DNA from: Actinomadura soli
Lineage (GTDB): Bacteria; Actinomycetota; Actinomycetes; Streptosporangiales; Streptosporangiaceae
Assembly (NCBI RefSeq): GCF_005889715.1
Contig: NZ_VCKW01000025.1
Location: forward strand, 1 to 51,812
Direction of reading: 5' to 3'
Length of the DNA stretch: 51,812 nucleotides
Shown here: piece by piece, positions 9,107 to 17,179 of the stretch
Layout of the letters: the number at the start of each line of letters is the position of its first letter
Position numbering within the stretch: position 1 is the first letter of the stretch
Translations under genes and position numbers: made by a program
Notes under the pieces: model-generated
Seen by the model: only the letters and a program-made list of their open reading frames with translations
The model's database searches: none
What the model was told of the DNA's origin: nothing

Positions 9107-9253
9107 TCAGTGCTGGTTGACGCGGGTCACCCGGGTGTTGATCCGGTCGGCGACCCTCGGGAGCAGGGCCCGGTAGGCCGCCATGCGCCGGCTCGCGAGC
9201 GCGAGCCCGGTGAGGACGAGGACGATGGATCCGAGGCCGACGATCTTCTTCAT
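9107..9253 (-). CDS. 48-residue single-pass membrane peptide
   Basis: This short gene fills the gap between the two hydrolase genes. It starts ATG at 9251-9253, preceded by a strong GAAGGAGAAGG ribosome-binding region. It encodes MKKIVGLGS..., with a hydrophobic helix at about residues 4-20 and a basic amphipathic tail ending VTRVNQH. It ends with TGA at 9107-9109 and has actinomycete codon use. No family is recognised. Its position inside the aromatic operon suggests a small membrane tether or assembly factor, but that is inference. Confidence 0.6.
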   Translation of the reverse strand: MKKIVGLGSIVLVLTGLALASRRMAAYRALLPRVADRINTRVTRVNQH

Positions 9254-9283
9254 GCGCCTTCTCCTTCAGGGGATGTCAGGGGC

Positions 9284-10174
9284 TCACGGGTGGTCGACGG
9301 AGCGCAGGAAACCGTCCACGATCGCGTGGTAGGCGACGGGGCGTTCCTCCTGCAGGTGATGGGAGACGTGGTCCATCACGTGCAGGTTTCCCTTCCTCAC
9401 CATGCGGGCGAGCATCATCGGGTAGTCGGGGGTCAGGAACGCGTCCTCACGGCCCCACATGAACAGTGCGGGCGCCTCGACGCGGCCCAGCTCCGCGGTC
9501 AGGTCCTGCCACTCCCCGCGCGGGGAGTCCGACATCGCGGCGAGCTCGCGCTCCCCCGGGTCGAGGCTCTGCCGCCACCGCATCTCCAGCGTCTCGTCGG
9601 GGAGCCGGTCCGCGTCGTACCACTCCAGGCGGGTGATCAGGGATCGCATCTTCTCCCTGGTCGGGCCGTCGCCGCCGTAGTACACGTCGCGGGCGTTCCG
9701 GCCCCGGTGCCCGTTCTCGGGCAGCGGGGCGAGCGGGCCGTAGAAGACCGGCATGCTCCCGGTGATCACCAGCGAGCGCACCCGGTCCGGATGGGCCGCC
9801 GCGAGGCAGAGCGCGATCGTGCCGCCCCACGAGTTGCAGATGAAGTCGGCCGTCCGCACGCCGAGCGCGTCCATGAGCGCGATCGTCTTCGCGGCGTGGA
9901 AGGTCCACATCGGCCCGCTGATCCGGCACTTCTCGGACGCGCCGTACTGGAGGATGTCGACGATCAGGCAGCGCCGGTCGCGCGCGAACAGCGGGGCGAC
10001 CGGCCCGAAGTCGCTCCAGCCCGTGCATCCGGGGCCGCCGCCGTGCAGGAAGATCGTGTCCGGGCCCTGCCCGAGATCGAGGTAGTGGTAGCGGACGCCG
10101 CCGGCGTCGGCGTACCTGCTCGCGGGCATCGGACCGGCGGCGGGAGAGGTGGGCCGCTGGTGCGTCACGGTCAT
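9284..10174 (-). CDS. Alpha/beta hydrolase, MhpC-like, with unusual nucleophile elbow
   Basis: This 296-residue hydrolase has the FLHGGGPGC oxyanion loop characteristic of meta-cleavage product hydrolases, a cap domain and a late WGREDAF acid strand. Histidines near the C-terminus sit in DHVSHHLQEERP. The nucleophile elbow reads CNSWGG instead of the common GNSxGG, so the Ser is present but the first Gly is a Cys. The ATG at 10172-10174 overlaps the dioxygenase stop as ATGA, which fixes the start and implies coupled translation. It probably acts on the ring-opened product made by the LigB-type dioxygenase directly upstream. Why the operon has two such hydrolases is not clear. Confidence 0.85.
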   Translation of the reverse strand: MTVTHQRPTSPAAGPMPASRYADAGGVRYHYLDLGQGPDTIFLHGGGPGCTGWSDFGPVAPLFARDRRCLIVDILQYGASEKCRISGPMWTFHAAKTIALMDALGVRTADFICNSWGGTIALCLAAAHPDRVRSLVITGSMPVFYGPLAPLPENGHRGRNARDVYYGGDGPTREKMRSLITRLEWYDADRLPDETLEMRWRQSLDPGERELAAMSDSPRGEWQDLTAELGRVEAPALFMWGREDAFLTPDYPMMLARMVRKGNLHVMDHVSHHLQEERPVAYHAIVDGFLRSVDHP

Positions 10175-11145
10175 GGTCGTCCTTCTCGGTGCCGGCCGGG
10201 CTCGGGGGTCGCGGCGGGGTCGATGACGGCGGCGGCCATTCCGGTGAGCCACTCGGGCATCGGCGCGTAGACGAGCGTCCTGCCGGGGGCGAACCCGAGC
10301 GCGGACGCCATCACCATCCAGGTGCGGAGCTCCTGTCCCCCGTTGCCCGCCCGGTCCTGGATCTCGTCGGAGCCGAGATCCGCGTACGTGCGCAGGCCGC
10401 CGCGTTCGAGGTCGCGGAGGAATCCCTCGTCGAACGCGGTGAAGATCGTCGGTTTCGCCGCGACGATGATCTCGCGGCGCCGCCGGTCGTATCGATCCCA
10501 CCGGCCGCGGCCGTTGAGCCACGCCTCGACCAGGAACTCCTCGTCCTCGCCCTCGGGGTCGGTCCAGTCCGACGGCCACGGAAGCTGGTGGGACAGGCCG
10601 CCGGAGGAGACGACGACGACGCGCCCGTCCCCGGGCATCCGGGCGATCGCGTCCGCGAGGTTCGCGCCGAGTTCGACGCAGCGGCGCATCGTGGGAAGCG
10701 GGGCGGCGAACACGTTCACCACCAGCGGCACGACGGGCGCGTCGATGCCGTCGAGCAGCCACTGGACGGCGTGCGTCTGGCCATGGTCGATCGTGAGCCT
10801 GGCGGAGATCGCGACCTCGGTGCCGGCCTCGACCAGCCCGGCGGCCAGCGCCCGGGCGAACCCGGGGTCGGTGCGCAGCGGTCCCTTGGGCGTGCCGCCG
10901 TCGCCCGCGGCGATGACCTCACCGACCCCGAGCGTGAACGACGGGATGAGGTCCAGCCAGAAGCCGCGGAAGTGGTTGGAGCCGACCACGACGACGACGT
11001 CCGGCCGGGCCTCGGCGATGCGGGCGCGCGCTCCGGCGAGACCGGCGCGGAACGCCTCCGCACGCTCGGTGTGGACGACCTTGTCCCAATGGGTGTTCAT
11101 CAGCGTCGAGTGCGAGGCGCCGACGCCGAGCACGATGGAGGCCAT
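10171..11145 (-). CDS. LigB/MhpB-type extradiol ring-cleavage dioxygenase (class III)
   Basis: This 324-residue enzyme opens catechol-type rings next to the diol using non-haem iron(II) and oxygen. The class III extradiol pattern is visible: early GASHS (His12), GSNHF (a second His ligand), DHGQTH, and SGGLSHQLPW carrying the expected acid-base His. The ATG at 11143-11145 is 13 bases after the Rieske oxygenase stop, so the pair forms a hydroxylation and ring-cleavage cassette. It resembles MhpB-like 2,3-dihydroxyphenylpropionate dioxygenases more than the class I VOC-fold enzymes. The exact catechol substrate cannot be assigned. Confidence 0.88.
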   Translation of the reverse strand: MASIVLGVGASHSTLMNTHWDKVVHTERAEAFRAGLAGARARIAEARPDVVVVVGSNHFRGFWLDLIPSFTLGVGEVIAAGDGGTPKGPLRTDPGFARALAAGLVEAGTEVAISARLTIDHGQTHAVQWLLDGIDAPVVPLVVNVFAAPLPTMRRCVELGANLADAIARMPGDGRVVVVSSGGLSHQLPWPSDWTDPEGEDEEFLVEAWLNGRGRWDRYDRRRREIIVAAKPTIFTAFDEGFLRDLERGGLRTYADLGSDEIQDRAGNGGQELRTWMVMASALGFAPGRTLVYAPMPEWLTGMAAAVIDPAATPEPGRHREGRP

Positions 11146-11158
11146 CGGTTCCGTCCCC

Positions 11159-12370
11159 TCAGGCCGTCGGGTCGGCAGGGGCGGCCGGGGCGATTCCCTG
11201 CGTCCGGAGCCGGTCGAGCCGGTCCTCCGTCGTGTCCTCGGCGAGCTTGCGCCACCGCAGCAGCGACTCGTCGGGACGGTAGAGCCTCTCCGGCGGAGCG
11301 TCGGTCACCTCGACCATCCACTTGTCCTGGCCGGAGAACTGGCCGTGGAACAGCCAGCGGACGGCGCCGAGGTACTTGGCGTAGAAGGGCAGGGTCCTGA
11401 GGCCCTTCTGGAAGTCGGCCATGACACCGACGTAGAGGTGGTCGTCCGCGTCCACCGGCACGTAGAACTCGTAGTGGATGAAGGTCGGGTAGGCGATGCG
11501 CAGCACGCCGGGCATGCTGACGGACGCGAAGCCGGGGAACTCCTGGGCGGCGATCACCGGGTTGACCTCGCGGTGCGAGGAGGTGTTCCCGATGTTCCCG
11601 GTCTCCTTCGGCGGTTTCGCCTTGTACCAGGCCAGACCGGTCCAGCGGCCGAGACCCGGGAACTCCGCCGCCCAGTACTGCTTCTCCTGGACGCGGTAGA
11701 TCCAGCGCCCCCGCTCGACGATCTTCGTCGTGTTCCACACCGGCATGGGCTTGAAGAGGCGCCACAGCGCGGCCCGGTGCAGGTACTTGGCGTGGCCCTC
11801 GTCGTAGCCGTTCTCGCAGGCGAACCGCCAGTTCCCCTTGCGCTGCTGGATGCGCTGCCCGAGGACGGCGGAGTTGCCCACGAGCTCTTCCGGGAGCTGC
11901 TCGTCGATCGGGTGCGGCCGCTCGCCGTCTCCGACGTACACCCAGACCATGCCGAGCCGCTCCTCGACGTCGTAGGTGGGCTGCGTGACCTTCCGGCAGA
12001 TCGGTGACTGCGGACCGTCCGTGATCGCCGCGACGAGGTCGCCGCTCTGGAGCTGGAACGTCCACCCGTGGTAGACGCAGGAGACCGTGCCGGGAAACTG
12101 CTTGCTGCCGTAGCTCAGCGGTACGCCGCGATGGGGGCACCGGTCCTTCATCCCGAAGATCCCGTCGTCGTCGCGGATCACGAAGAGGTCCTCGCCGAGC
12201 AGGCGCACCTTGCGGGGCTTCTCGCCGACCTGGTCCGAGAAGCAGACCGGGTACCAGTAGCCGCGGAATCCCGCGGCGGCCGCCTGGTAGTGCGGCCAGG
12301 TCGACCAGTCCTGGCGGCCGGGCAGCTTGCCCTGGCGGCGGCGGGCGGCCCTCTTCGCTGTCTCGGTCAT
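11159..12370 (-). CDS. Rieske non-haem iron ring-hydroxylating oxygenase, large subunit
   Basis: This 403-residue oxygenase has a Rieske [2Fe-2S] motif CPHRG...CVYHGW (C78, H80, C98, H101). The catalytic iron site is ENGYDEGHAKYLH (D190, H193, H198). It inserts oxygen into an aromatic substrate using electrons from a ferredoxin chain. No small beta subunit is present nearby, so it is probably an alpha-only (homotrimeric) enzyme. The ATG at 12368-12370 was chosen because GTGGAG lies six bases upstream. A GTG at 12380-12382 would add four residues. The gene heads the catabolic operon and is divergent from the reductase gene across an inverted repeat. Confidence 0.9.
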   Translation of the reverse strand: MTETAKRAARRRQGKLPGRQDWSTWPHYQAAAAGFRGYWYPVCFSDQVGEKPRKVRLLGEDLFVIRDDDGIFGMKDRCPHRGVPLSYGSKQFPGTVSCVYHGWTFQLQSGDLVAAITDGPQSPICRKVTQPTYDVEERLGMVWVYVGDGERPHPIDEQLPEELVGNSAVLGQRIQQRKGNWRFACENGYDEGHAKYLHRAALWRLFKPMPVWNTTKIVERGRWIYRVQEKQYWAAEFPGLGRWTGLAWYKAKPPKETGNIGNTSSHREVNPVIAAQEFPGFASVSMPGVLRIAYPTFIHYEFYVPVDADDHLYVGVMADFQKGLRTLPFYAKYLGAVRWLFHGQFSGQDKWMVEVTDAPPERLYRPDESLLRWRKLAEDTTEDRLDRLRTQGIAPAAPADPTA

Positions 12371-12482
12371 GGTCTGCTCCACGTTCCTACCTGCGCGGCA
12401 TCACGCTTATCGCGGAGGGCCGCCGTCGCACGGCGGCCTCCCCGCCCCGGAGGACACCACCGGTCGGGAGCGCCCGACAAGG

Positions 12483-12509
12483 CGCGCGGTTCGCCCAGCG
12501 AACCGCGCG
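12483..12509. promoter_or_regulatory. Perfect 12+12 bp inverted repeat in divergent promoter
   Basis: CGCGCGGTTCGC and GCGAACCGCGCG are separated by CCA in the region between the Rieske oxygenase gene and the reductase gene. The core GGTTCGC-N3-GCGAACC looks like an operator for a dimeric regulator, and IclR-type operators often have similar TTCG/CGAA arms. A second hairpin (GCCGCCGT...ACGGCGGC, near 12420-12445) lies closer to the oxygenase. The regulator is unknown. Confidence 0.55.
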
Positions 12510-12580
12510 GGGCGCCAAGCGCCCACGGATTTCCTAGATTCTCCGCCGAAGGAACCGAGTCCCTCAGCTGGAGGCACGCC

Positions 12581-13573
12581 ATGGCCGCACCGCGGTGCAT
12601 CAGCACCGACGTTCTGATCGTCGGGGCGGGCCCGACCGGACTGTACGGCGCCTACTACGCGGGGTTCCGGGGCCTGTCGACGGTCGTGGCCGACGTGCTC
12701 CCCGCGCTCGGAGGCCAGGTCATGGCGCTGTACCCGGAGAAGGAGATCCGCGATGTCGCCGCGATCCCCGCGATCCGGGGCCGCGACCTCGTGAGCGCGC
12801 TGGAGGTTCAGGCGGCGGCGTTCGACCCGGCCTATCTGCTCGGCCGGCAGGCGGTCCGGCTCGCGTACTCCGGCGGTGAGCCCGTCGTCACGCTGGACGA
12901 CGGCACCGCCGTCCATGCGCGCGCGGTCGTGCTCACGGCCGGCATCGGCACGCCCACGCCTCGCCCGCTGCCCTGCGGTGCCGAATGGGCGGGCACCGCC
13001 CTGTCCTACTTCGTGACCGATCCCGCCGTCCACACCGGACGCGACGTGGTCATCGTCGGGGGCGGCGATTCGGCGCTCGACTGGGCGGACGCGCTCGCCC
13101 CGATCGCTCGCGGCGTCACCCTCGTGCACCGGCGTGCGGCGTTCCGGGGACACGCCGCCACCCTCGCCCGGGTCCGCGCCGGTTCGACCTCCATCCACGT
13201 CGACACCGAGGTCGTCGGTCTCGACGGCGACCTGGAGTCCGGGACGCTCACCAAGGTCACCCTGCGCGGCAGGAGCGGGGACGAGACCGTCGTCGCCGCC
13301 GACCACGTCATCGCGGCGCTCGGATTCATCAGCGACCTGGGGCCGCTCCGCGACTGGGGCCTGGAACTCAGGGGCAGGTCCGTGGCGGTCGACCGGAGCA
13401 TGCGCACCAACCTCCCCCGCGTGTACGCGGCCGGAGACCTGACCGACCACGACGGCAAGGTCAGGCTCATGTCGGTCGGCTTCGGCGAGGTGGCGACCGC
13501 GATGAACCACGTCGCGGTCGATCTCGACCCGGACCTCACCCTGTTCCCGGGCCACTCGACCGACGGCGCCTGA
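12581..13573 (+). CDS. Thioredoxin-reductase-like ferredoxin-NAD(P)H reductase
   Basis: This 330-residue flavoprotein has an FAD-binding GAGPTGLYGAYYAG motif at its start, a second dinucleotide motif GGGDSALDWA near the middle and the FAD-contact YAAGDLTD near the end. It lacks the CxxC redox pair of thioredoxin reductase. This matches type 2 (TrxR-like) ferredoxin-NADP reductases, which pass electrons from NAD(P)H to ferredoxin. The start has a CTGGAGG ribosome-binding site. The ferredoxin gene follows after 38 bases, so the two should supply the divergently transcribed Rieske oxygenase with electrons. Confidence 0.88.
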   Translation: MAAPRCISTDVLIVGAGPTGLYGAYYAGFRGLSTVVADVLPALGGQVMALYPEKEIRDVAAIPAIRGRDLVSALEVQAAAFDPAYLLGRQAVRLAYSGGEPVVTLDDGTAVHARAVVLTAGIGTPTPRPLPCGAEWAGTALSYFVTDPAVHTGRDVVIVGGGDSALDWADALAPIARGVTLVHRRAAFRGHAATLARVRAGSTSIHVDTEVVGLDGDLESGTLTKVTLRGRSGDETVVAADHVIAALGFISDLGPLRDWGLELRGRSVAVDRSMRTNLPRVYAAGDLTDHDGKVRLMSVGFGEVATAMNHVAVDLDPDLTLFPGHSTDGA

Positions 13574-13611
13574 GCCGTCCACCTCGATCGATCCCGCACG
13601 AGAGGACCATC

Positions 13612-13953
13612 ATGAGCTACGTCATCGGCTCGGACTGCATCGACGTCCTGGACCGTTCCTGCGTCGACGTGTGCCCCGTCGACTGCATCTACGAGGGCGA
13701 CCGCAAGAGCTACATCAATCCCGGCGAGTGCATCGACTGCGGAGCCTGCGAGGTCGAATGCCCTGTCGGCGCCGTCTTCGTCGACCGGAAGGCACGCAAG
13801 GACCCGGAGCTGAAGGTGCATCTCGACGACTCGCGCGCCTTCTTCCAGCAGACGCTGCCGGGACGCTCGGAGCCCGTCGGGAACCCGGGCGGCGCGCAGG
13901 CGTACGGCCCGACCGGCGTCGACACCCCGCTCGTCGCGGACCGTCCGTCCTGA
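13612..13953 (+). CDS. 7Fe/8Fe bacterial-type ferredoxin
   Basis: This 113-residue ferredoxin has cysteine sets CIDVLDRSCVDVCPVDC and CIDCGACEVECPVGA, the FdxA-type pattern for one [3Fe-4S] and one [4Fe-4S] cluster. It continues into the usual C-terminal helical extension. The ATG follows GAGAGG at good distance. It sits directly after the ferredoxin reductase gene and most likely carries electrons to the Rieske oxygenase, although it could also serve general metabolism. It converges closely on the metallo-hydrolase gene. Confidence 0.9.
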   Translation: MSYVIGSDCIDVLDRSCVDVCPVDCIYEGDRKSYINPGECIDCGACEVECPVGAVFVDRKARKDPELKVHLDDSRAFFQQTLPGRSEPVGNPGGAQAYGPTGVDTPLVADRPS

Positions 13954-13974
13954 GGGCGCGGTCATCTGTGCTGT

Positions 13975-14763
13975 TCAGGCAGGGGCGCCCAGGTCCAAGC
14001 GGGCTGCCAGCCCGGCGGCGGCGAAAGCGGCCGCCAGCGCGTCCCGGCCCTCGGTGAAGTGGGACCAGCCCTCGTAGTGGACGGGAACCACCCTGCGAGC
14101 GCCGAGAATCTCGACGGCCTCGGCCGCCTGCGCGCTGTCGAGGACGAGGGGAGCGCCGTCGAACAGGCCGGGGACGCGGGGAGCCCCGGCGAAGAGGACG
14201 GCGGTGTCCACCGGGCCGAGACGCGCGGCGATCTCCCTCACCGCGTCGAGCGAGGCGTTGTCTCCGCTGACATAGACCGTGGGCAGGCCCTCCCCCGTCA
14301 GGACGAAGCCGACGACCTGGCCGAGGAGCGGCTCGACCCGTTCGCGGGCTCCGGGGCCGTGGACGGCGGGAACGCCCGTCACGGTGATCGTCCCGCCGCC
14401 GGGACGGTCCAGCTCGATGGTCTCCCAGTCGGCCAGCCCCCTGGCCGCGTCCCCGAGACGCCGCCCGCCGGCGGGGGTCGTGAGGGTGAGCGGAACATCG
14501 GCGAGCAGGGATCGGCCTGACCTGTCGAGGTTGTCGGGGTGCTCGTCGTGCGAGAGCAGGACGACGTCGATGCGGCCGAGGTCGGCCGGGGCGGCGGAGG
14601 CGGGCGCCGTCTTGCTCAGCCGCCCGCTCGGCACCTCGTAGTCGCCGGGAGGGTCGAAGGTCGGGTCGGTCAGGAATCGCAGGCCGCCGTACTCGAAGAG
14701 GGCGGTCGGGCCGCCGAAGACGCGGACGGGGAACTGCTGAGCGGTCACATCGGCACCGGCCAT
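13975..14763 (-). CDS. UlaG-like metallo-beta-lactamase-fold hydrolase
   Basis: This 262-residue protein has an MBL-fold metal motif HDEHPDNLD, with later ligands in VSGDNA and PVHYEGW, as seen in UlaG/L-ascorbate-6-phosphate-lactonase-like enzymes. The N-terminal strand arrangement (FEYGGLRFLTDPTFD) is also typical. The ATG at 14761-14763 has a GTGAGG site upstream. It is divergent from the CGNR regulator across 87 bases carrying an inverted repeat, so it is the likely regulated target. The substrate is unknown. Confidence 0.82.
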   Translation of the reverse strand: MAGADVTAQQFPVRVFGGPTALFEYGGLRFLTDPTFDPPGDYEVPSGRLSKTAPASAAPADLGRIDVVLLSHDEHPDNLDRSGRSLLADVPLTLTTPAGGRRLGDAARGLADWETIELDRPGGGTITVTGVPAVHGPGARERVEPLLGQVVGFVLTGEGLPTVYVSGDNASLDAVREIAARLGPVDTAVLFAGAPRVPGLFDGAPLVLDSAQAAEAVEILGARRVVPVHYEGWSHFTEGRDALAAAFAAAGLAARLDLGAPA

Positions 14764-14772
14764 CGCATTACC

Positions 14773-14800
14773 TCACGGATGATGAGTGGATTATCCGTGA
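14773..14800. promoter_or_regulatory. 8+8 bp inverted repeat (TCACGGAT-N12-ATCCGTGA)
   Basis: The perfect inverted arms are separated by 12 bases in the promoter region between the metallo-hydrolase and the CGNR regulator. A third half-site TCACGGA lies at 14818-14824. The layout suggests an operator controlled by the adjacent regulator. Confidence 0.5.
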
Positions 14801-14850
14801 TTAAGACTAGCGGTGTCTCACGGACGGGCACAAGCCGTACCATGAGAACC

Positions 14851-15450
14851 ATGAGCGAGACCCGGGCCGCCGAGTTCGTGCCGACGCCCGCGCCGGGCGC
14901 GGAGGACCACCTCGCCCTCGACTTCGTCAACAGCGCCATGGCGCTGCCGGGCGGGCAGTTCGTCGACCTCCTCGGCACTCCCGCGGCCGCGAACCGGTGG
15001 CTCACCGAACGCGGCCTCGCCCCGGCCGACGCCGGGGTGCGGGAGACGTGCGCGGCGCAGCTGCGCTCGCTGCGCGAGGACATCAGGGCCTTGTTCGCCG
15101 CCCATGTCGGCGGGCTTCCCGCCCCGCCCACGGCGCTGTCCGCCGTCAATGACGCGCTGAGCAGGGCCCCCACCGCCGCGCTGCTGCACTGGGACGCGAA
15201 GAACGGCCCCCACCGCGTGACGCCGCACCCCACCGACGAGATCCTCGACCACGCTCTCGCGGCCCTCGCGGCGAACGCGGCCGACCTCCTCACCGGCCCG
15301 GACGCCGGCCGCCTCACCGACTGCGGTTCCGCCCCGTGCAACCGCTACCTGCTGCGCCACGGCCGCCGCCACTGGTGCTCCACCCGCTGCGGCGACCGCG
15401 CCCGCGCCGCCCGCGCCTACGCCCGGCGCACCCGCCCGGAGTCCGGTTAG
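14851..15450 (+). CDS. CGNR zinc-finger transcriptional regulator (ABATE domain)
   Basis: This protein of about 199 residues has an N-terminal ABATE-like region (DHLALDFVNS, a hallmark of this family) and a C-terminal treble-clef zinc finger C-N-R...WCS..CG, read as CGSAPCNRYLL and HWCSTRCGDR. Such proteins are presumed stress-responsive DNA-binding regulators. The start is uncertain: ATGs at 14842 and 14851 are both possible and neither has a strong ribosome-binding site. It is divergent from the UlaG-like gene and probably controls it and itself. Confidence 0.82.
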   Translation: MSETRAAEFVPTPAPGAEDHLALDFVNSAMALPGGQFVDLLGTPAAANRWLTERGLAPADAGVRETCAAQLRSLREDIRALFAAHVGGLPAPPTALSAVNDALSRAPTAALLHWDAKNGPHRVTPHPTDEILDHALAALAANAADLLTGPDAGRLTDCGSAPCNRYLLRHGRRHWCSTRCGDRARAARAYARRTRPESG

Positions 15451-15538
15451 CGGCGAATCGCGTGACCCCGCATTGGACTAATCTCCGGGATCGCGACGTT
15501 TCCCGCTGACAGCGAATTCCTGGCAGGAGGAAACGGTC

Positions 15539-16051
15539 ATGACCGAGGTAGGAGAGCGGGCTCCCGGCGGAGTTCTGCACGACACGTTCACGGTGGGGCT
15601 GCGCCTCTCCGCGTCCGCCGGCGAGGTGTTCCGGGCGTTCGCCGACCCGGACGTCCGGCGGCGATGGTTCAAGCTCCCCGGCAGCACGATGTCCGACGAA
15701 CACGCCTTCCGCGTCGGCGGTGGCGCGAGCGCGCGCAGCGCCTTTCCGAACCGTCATGCTCCGCAGGAGCGGCTCAAGTACGAATCCCGCTATCTCGATA
15801 TCGCTCCAGATCGCCGGATCGTGTACGTCTACGAGGCCCACGTCGATGACGTCCTGCGCTGGACGTCCCTCGTGACCGTCGAATTGCACCCCCAGGCGGA
15901 CGGGACCGAACTGTCCTGGACCGAACAGGTCGCGTTCGTCACACCGACAGGCGACGGTAACGACGACCTGCGGCATCTCCGGGGCGGGACGCGCCTGCGC
16001 TTGAACGGCCTCGCGGCGGCCCTGAAACCGACGCCGACGACCTCGCGATAA
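15539..16051 (+). CDS. SRPBCC/AHSA1-family protein
   Basis: This 170-residue protein shows the SRPBCC (START-like, Aha1-type) pattern: an opening strand LSASAGEVFRAFADPDVRRRWF, a central ESRYLDI strand and a late WTEQVAFV strand followed by a helix. These folds bind hydrophobic ligands, and many act as polyketide-like or stress proteins of unknown role. The ATG has an AGGAGG site 8 bases upstream. It stands alone on the plus strand after the CGNR regulator. The C-terminus is shorter in helix than usual and ends in a Pro/Thr-rich tail. Confidence 0.78.
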   Translation: MTEVGERAPGGVLHDTFTVGLRLSASAGEVFRAFADPDVRRRWFKLPGSTMSDEHAFRVGGGASARSAFPNRHAPQERLKYESRYLDIAPDRRIVYVYEAHVDDVLRWTSLVTVELHPQADGTELSWTEQVAFVTPTGDGNDDLRHLRGGTRLRLNGLAAALKPTPTTSR

Positions 16052-16270
16052 CGACCGCTTTCCTTTCCCACTCAGACGAATCTCATCGGTCTGTCATCCA
16101 ACATCGGCCCGGATACGAACCCTGGGCGGTTGTTCGCGGTCGTGTGGCCCGGGGACCCCGGTCGGTGGCGGTGGGTCCGACGGCGGGCAGGACGCCGCCG
16201 GCTCGGCCCACCGCCCCTGATCCACGGTCGGCCCGGCATACGGCCACCGCTGTGTGAAGGGAAGGAACCG

Positions 16271-16600
16271 ATGAAGAACGCACACATGCCGCAGGCGGGC
16301 AGGCGGGCGGCGATGATCTCGCTCGCCGTCGTGGCCTCCGCGACGGCGCTGGTGGGGACCGCGTCCAGCGCCGCGGCCACCCCGACCGGCTGCTTCACCA
16401 CCACCATCGACTCCCGCAACGCGGAGAGCCGGTGTCCCGGCGGCACCGGGGAGCACCGCGTGATCATGCGGCAGCGGCACTTCGACCCGAACGTCGGTGA
16501 GGTCGACTGCGTGGGGCCGTGGGTGCCGGTGGGCTCCGTCTCGCACGTGCTCTGCGGCGTCCACCAGGTCGTCTCGGTCAGGCTGGAGACCCGGGGGTGA
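16271..16600 (+). CDS. Small secreted cysteine-containing protein
   Basis: This 109-residue protein has a basic N-terminus and a hydrophobic signal segment (about residues 14-36) ending at an ASSAAA-like cleavage region. The mature part of about 70 residues contains four cysteines, which could make two disulfide bonds. No family is recognised. The ATG has a GAAGGGAAGGAACC ribosome-binding region. The 219 bases upstream hold its promoter, but no elements were assigned. It converges on the AMIN-like gene with a hairpin between them. Confidence 0.65.
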   Translation: MKNAHMPQAGRRAAMISLAVVASATALVGTASSAAATPTGCFTTTIDSRNAESRCPGGTGEHRVIMRQRHFDPNVGEVDCVGPWVPVGSVSHVLCGVHQVVSVRLETRG

Positions 16601-16623
16601 CGGCCGGTCGCTGACGAGGAAAC

Positions 16624-16649
16624 GGCGGCCCGGTGCGGGCCGGGCCGCC
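16624..16649. terminator. Bidirectional hairpin terminator
   Basis: A perfect 10-bp stem (GGCGGCCCGG / CCGGGCCGCC) with a 6-base loop lies in the short gap between two convergent genes. There is no clear T-tract, as is common in high-GC actinomycetes. Confidence 0.6.
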
Positions 16650-16654
16650 TGGAG

Positions 16655-17179
16655 TCACCAGGTGTGGGCCACGTCGACGACGAGCCGCGTGCCGCCGCCT
16701 TCGCGCGGGAGCGTGAAGGCCCGGAACGGCAGGCGCGCTCGCACGCCCACGCCGATCGTCGTCTGGCTCTCGAACGAGCCCGCACCGGCCACCTGCCGGA
16801 ACGTGGTGTAGCCGGTGACATCGGCCAGGTTGGACGCGGTCGCCGGGAACCCCGGAGCGGTGGCCGCCTGGACGATCACCCGCAGCTTGGCGCCGCCGCG
16901 CAGCGGAACCGGCTTGCCCGAACCTTCCTGGACCACCTCGTCGACGTACTCGGTGCGGTGGCCGTAGCCTGACCCGTCCACCTCGATGACCAGCCGGTCG
17001 TAGCAGGCTTGGCGGCCGGTGCGGACCCGCTCCAGCGGCCCCTCCGAGTAGTCGCCCAGCGAGCCCTTCGGCAGCGATCCCCAGGGCGTCTCGCACGCGG
17101 CCGACGCGGACGTGCCGAGCACCCCGATGAGGACGGCCGACATGACGAGTGTCAGCAATCCCCCGATGAATGCGCGCAT
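16655..17179 (-). CDS. Secreted AMIN-like domain protein
   Basis: This 174-residue protein has a signal peptide (residues 1-28, ending SASAA) followed by CETPWGSLPK, VRTGRQACYDRLVI and GYGHRTEYVDEV. This is the pattern of the AMIN-like domain of actinobacterial secreted proteins and lipoproteins. Two cysteines (after the signal and in QACYD) may form a disulfide. The ATG has a GGAGG site. The family is thought to bind cell-wall or envelope components, but the role is not established. Confidence 0.72.
   Translation of the reverse strand: MRAFIGGLLTLVMSAVLIGVLGTSASAACETPWGSLPKGSLGDYSEGPLERVRTGRQACYDRLVIEVDGSGYGHRTEYVDEVVQEGSGKPVPLRGGAKLRVIVQAATAPGFPATASNLADVTGYTTFRQVAGAGSFESQTTIGVGVRARLPFRAFTLPREGGGTRLVVDVAHTW

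Noticed and set aside
8159..10270. A 703-residue plus-strand open frame
   Set aside because: It is antisense to the two hydrolase genes, has no domain and is a GC-driven shadow.
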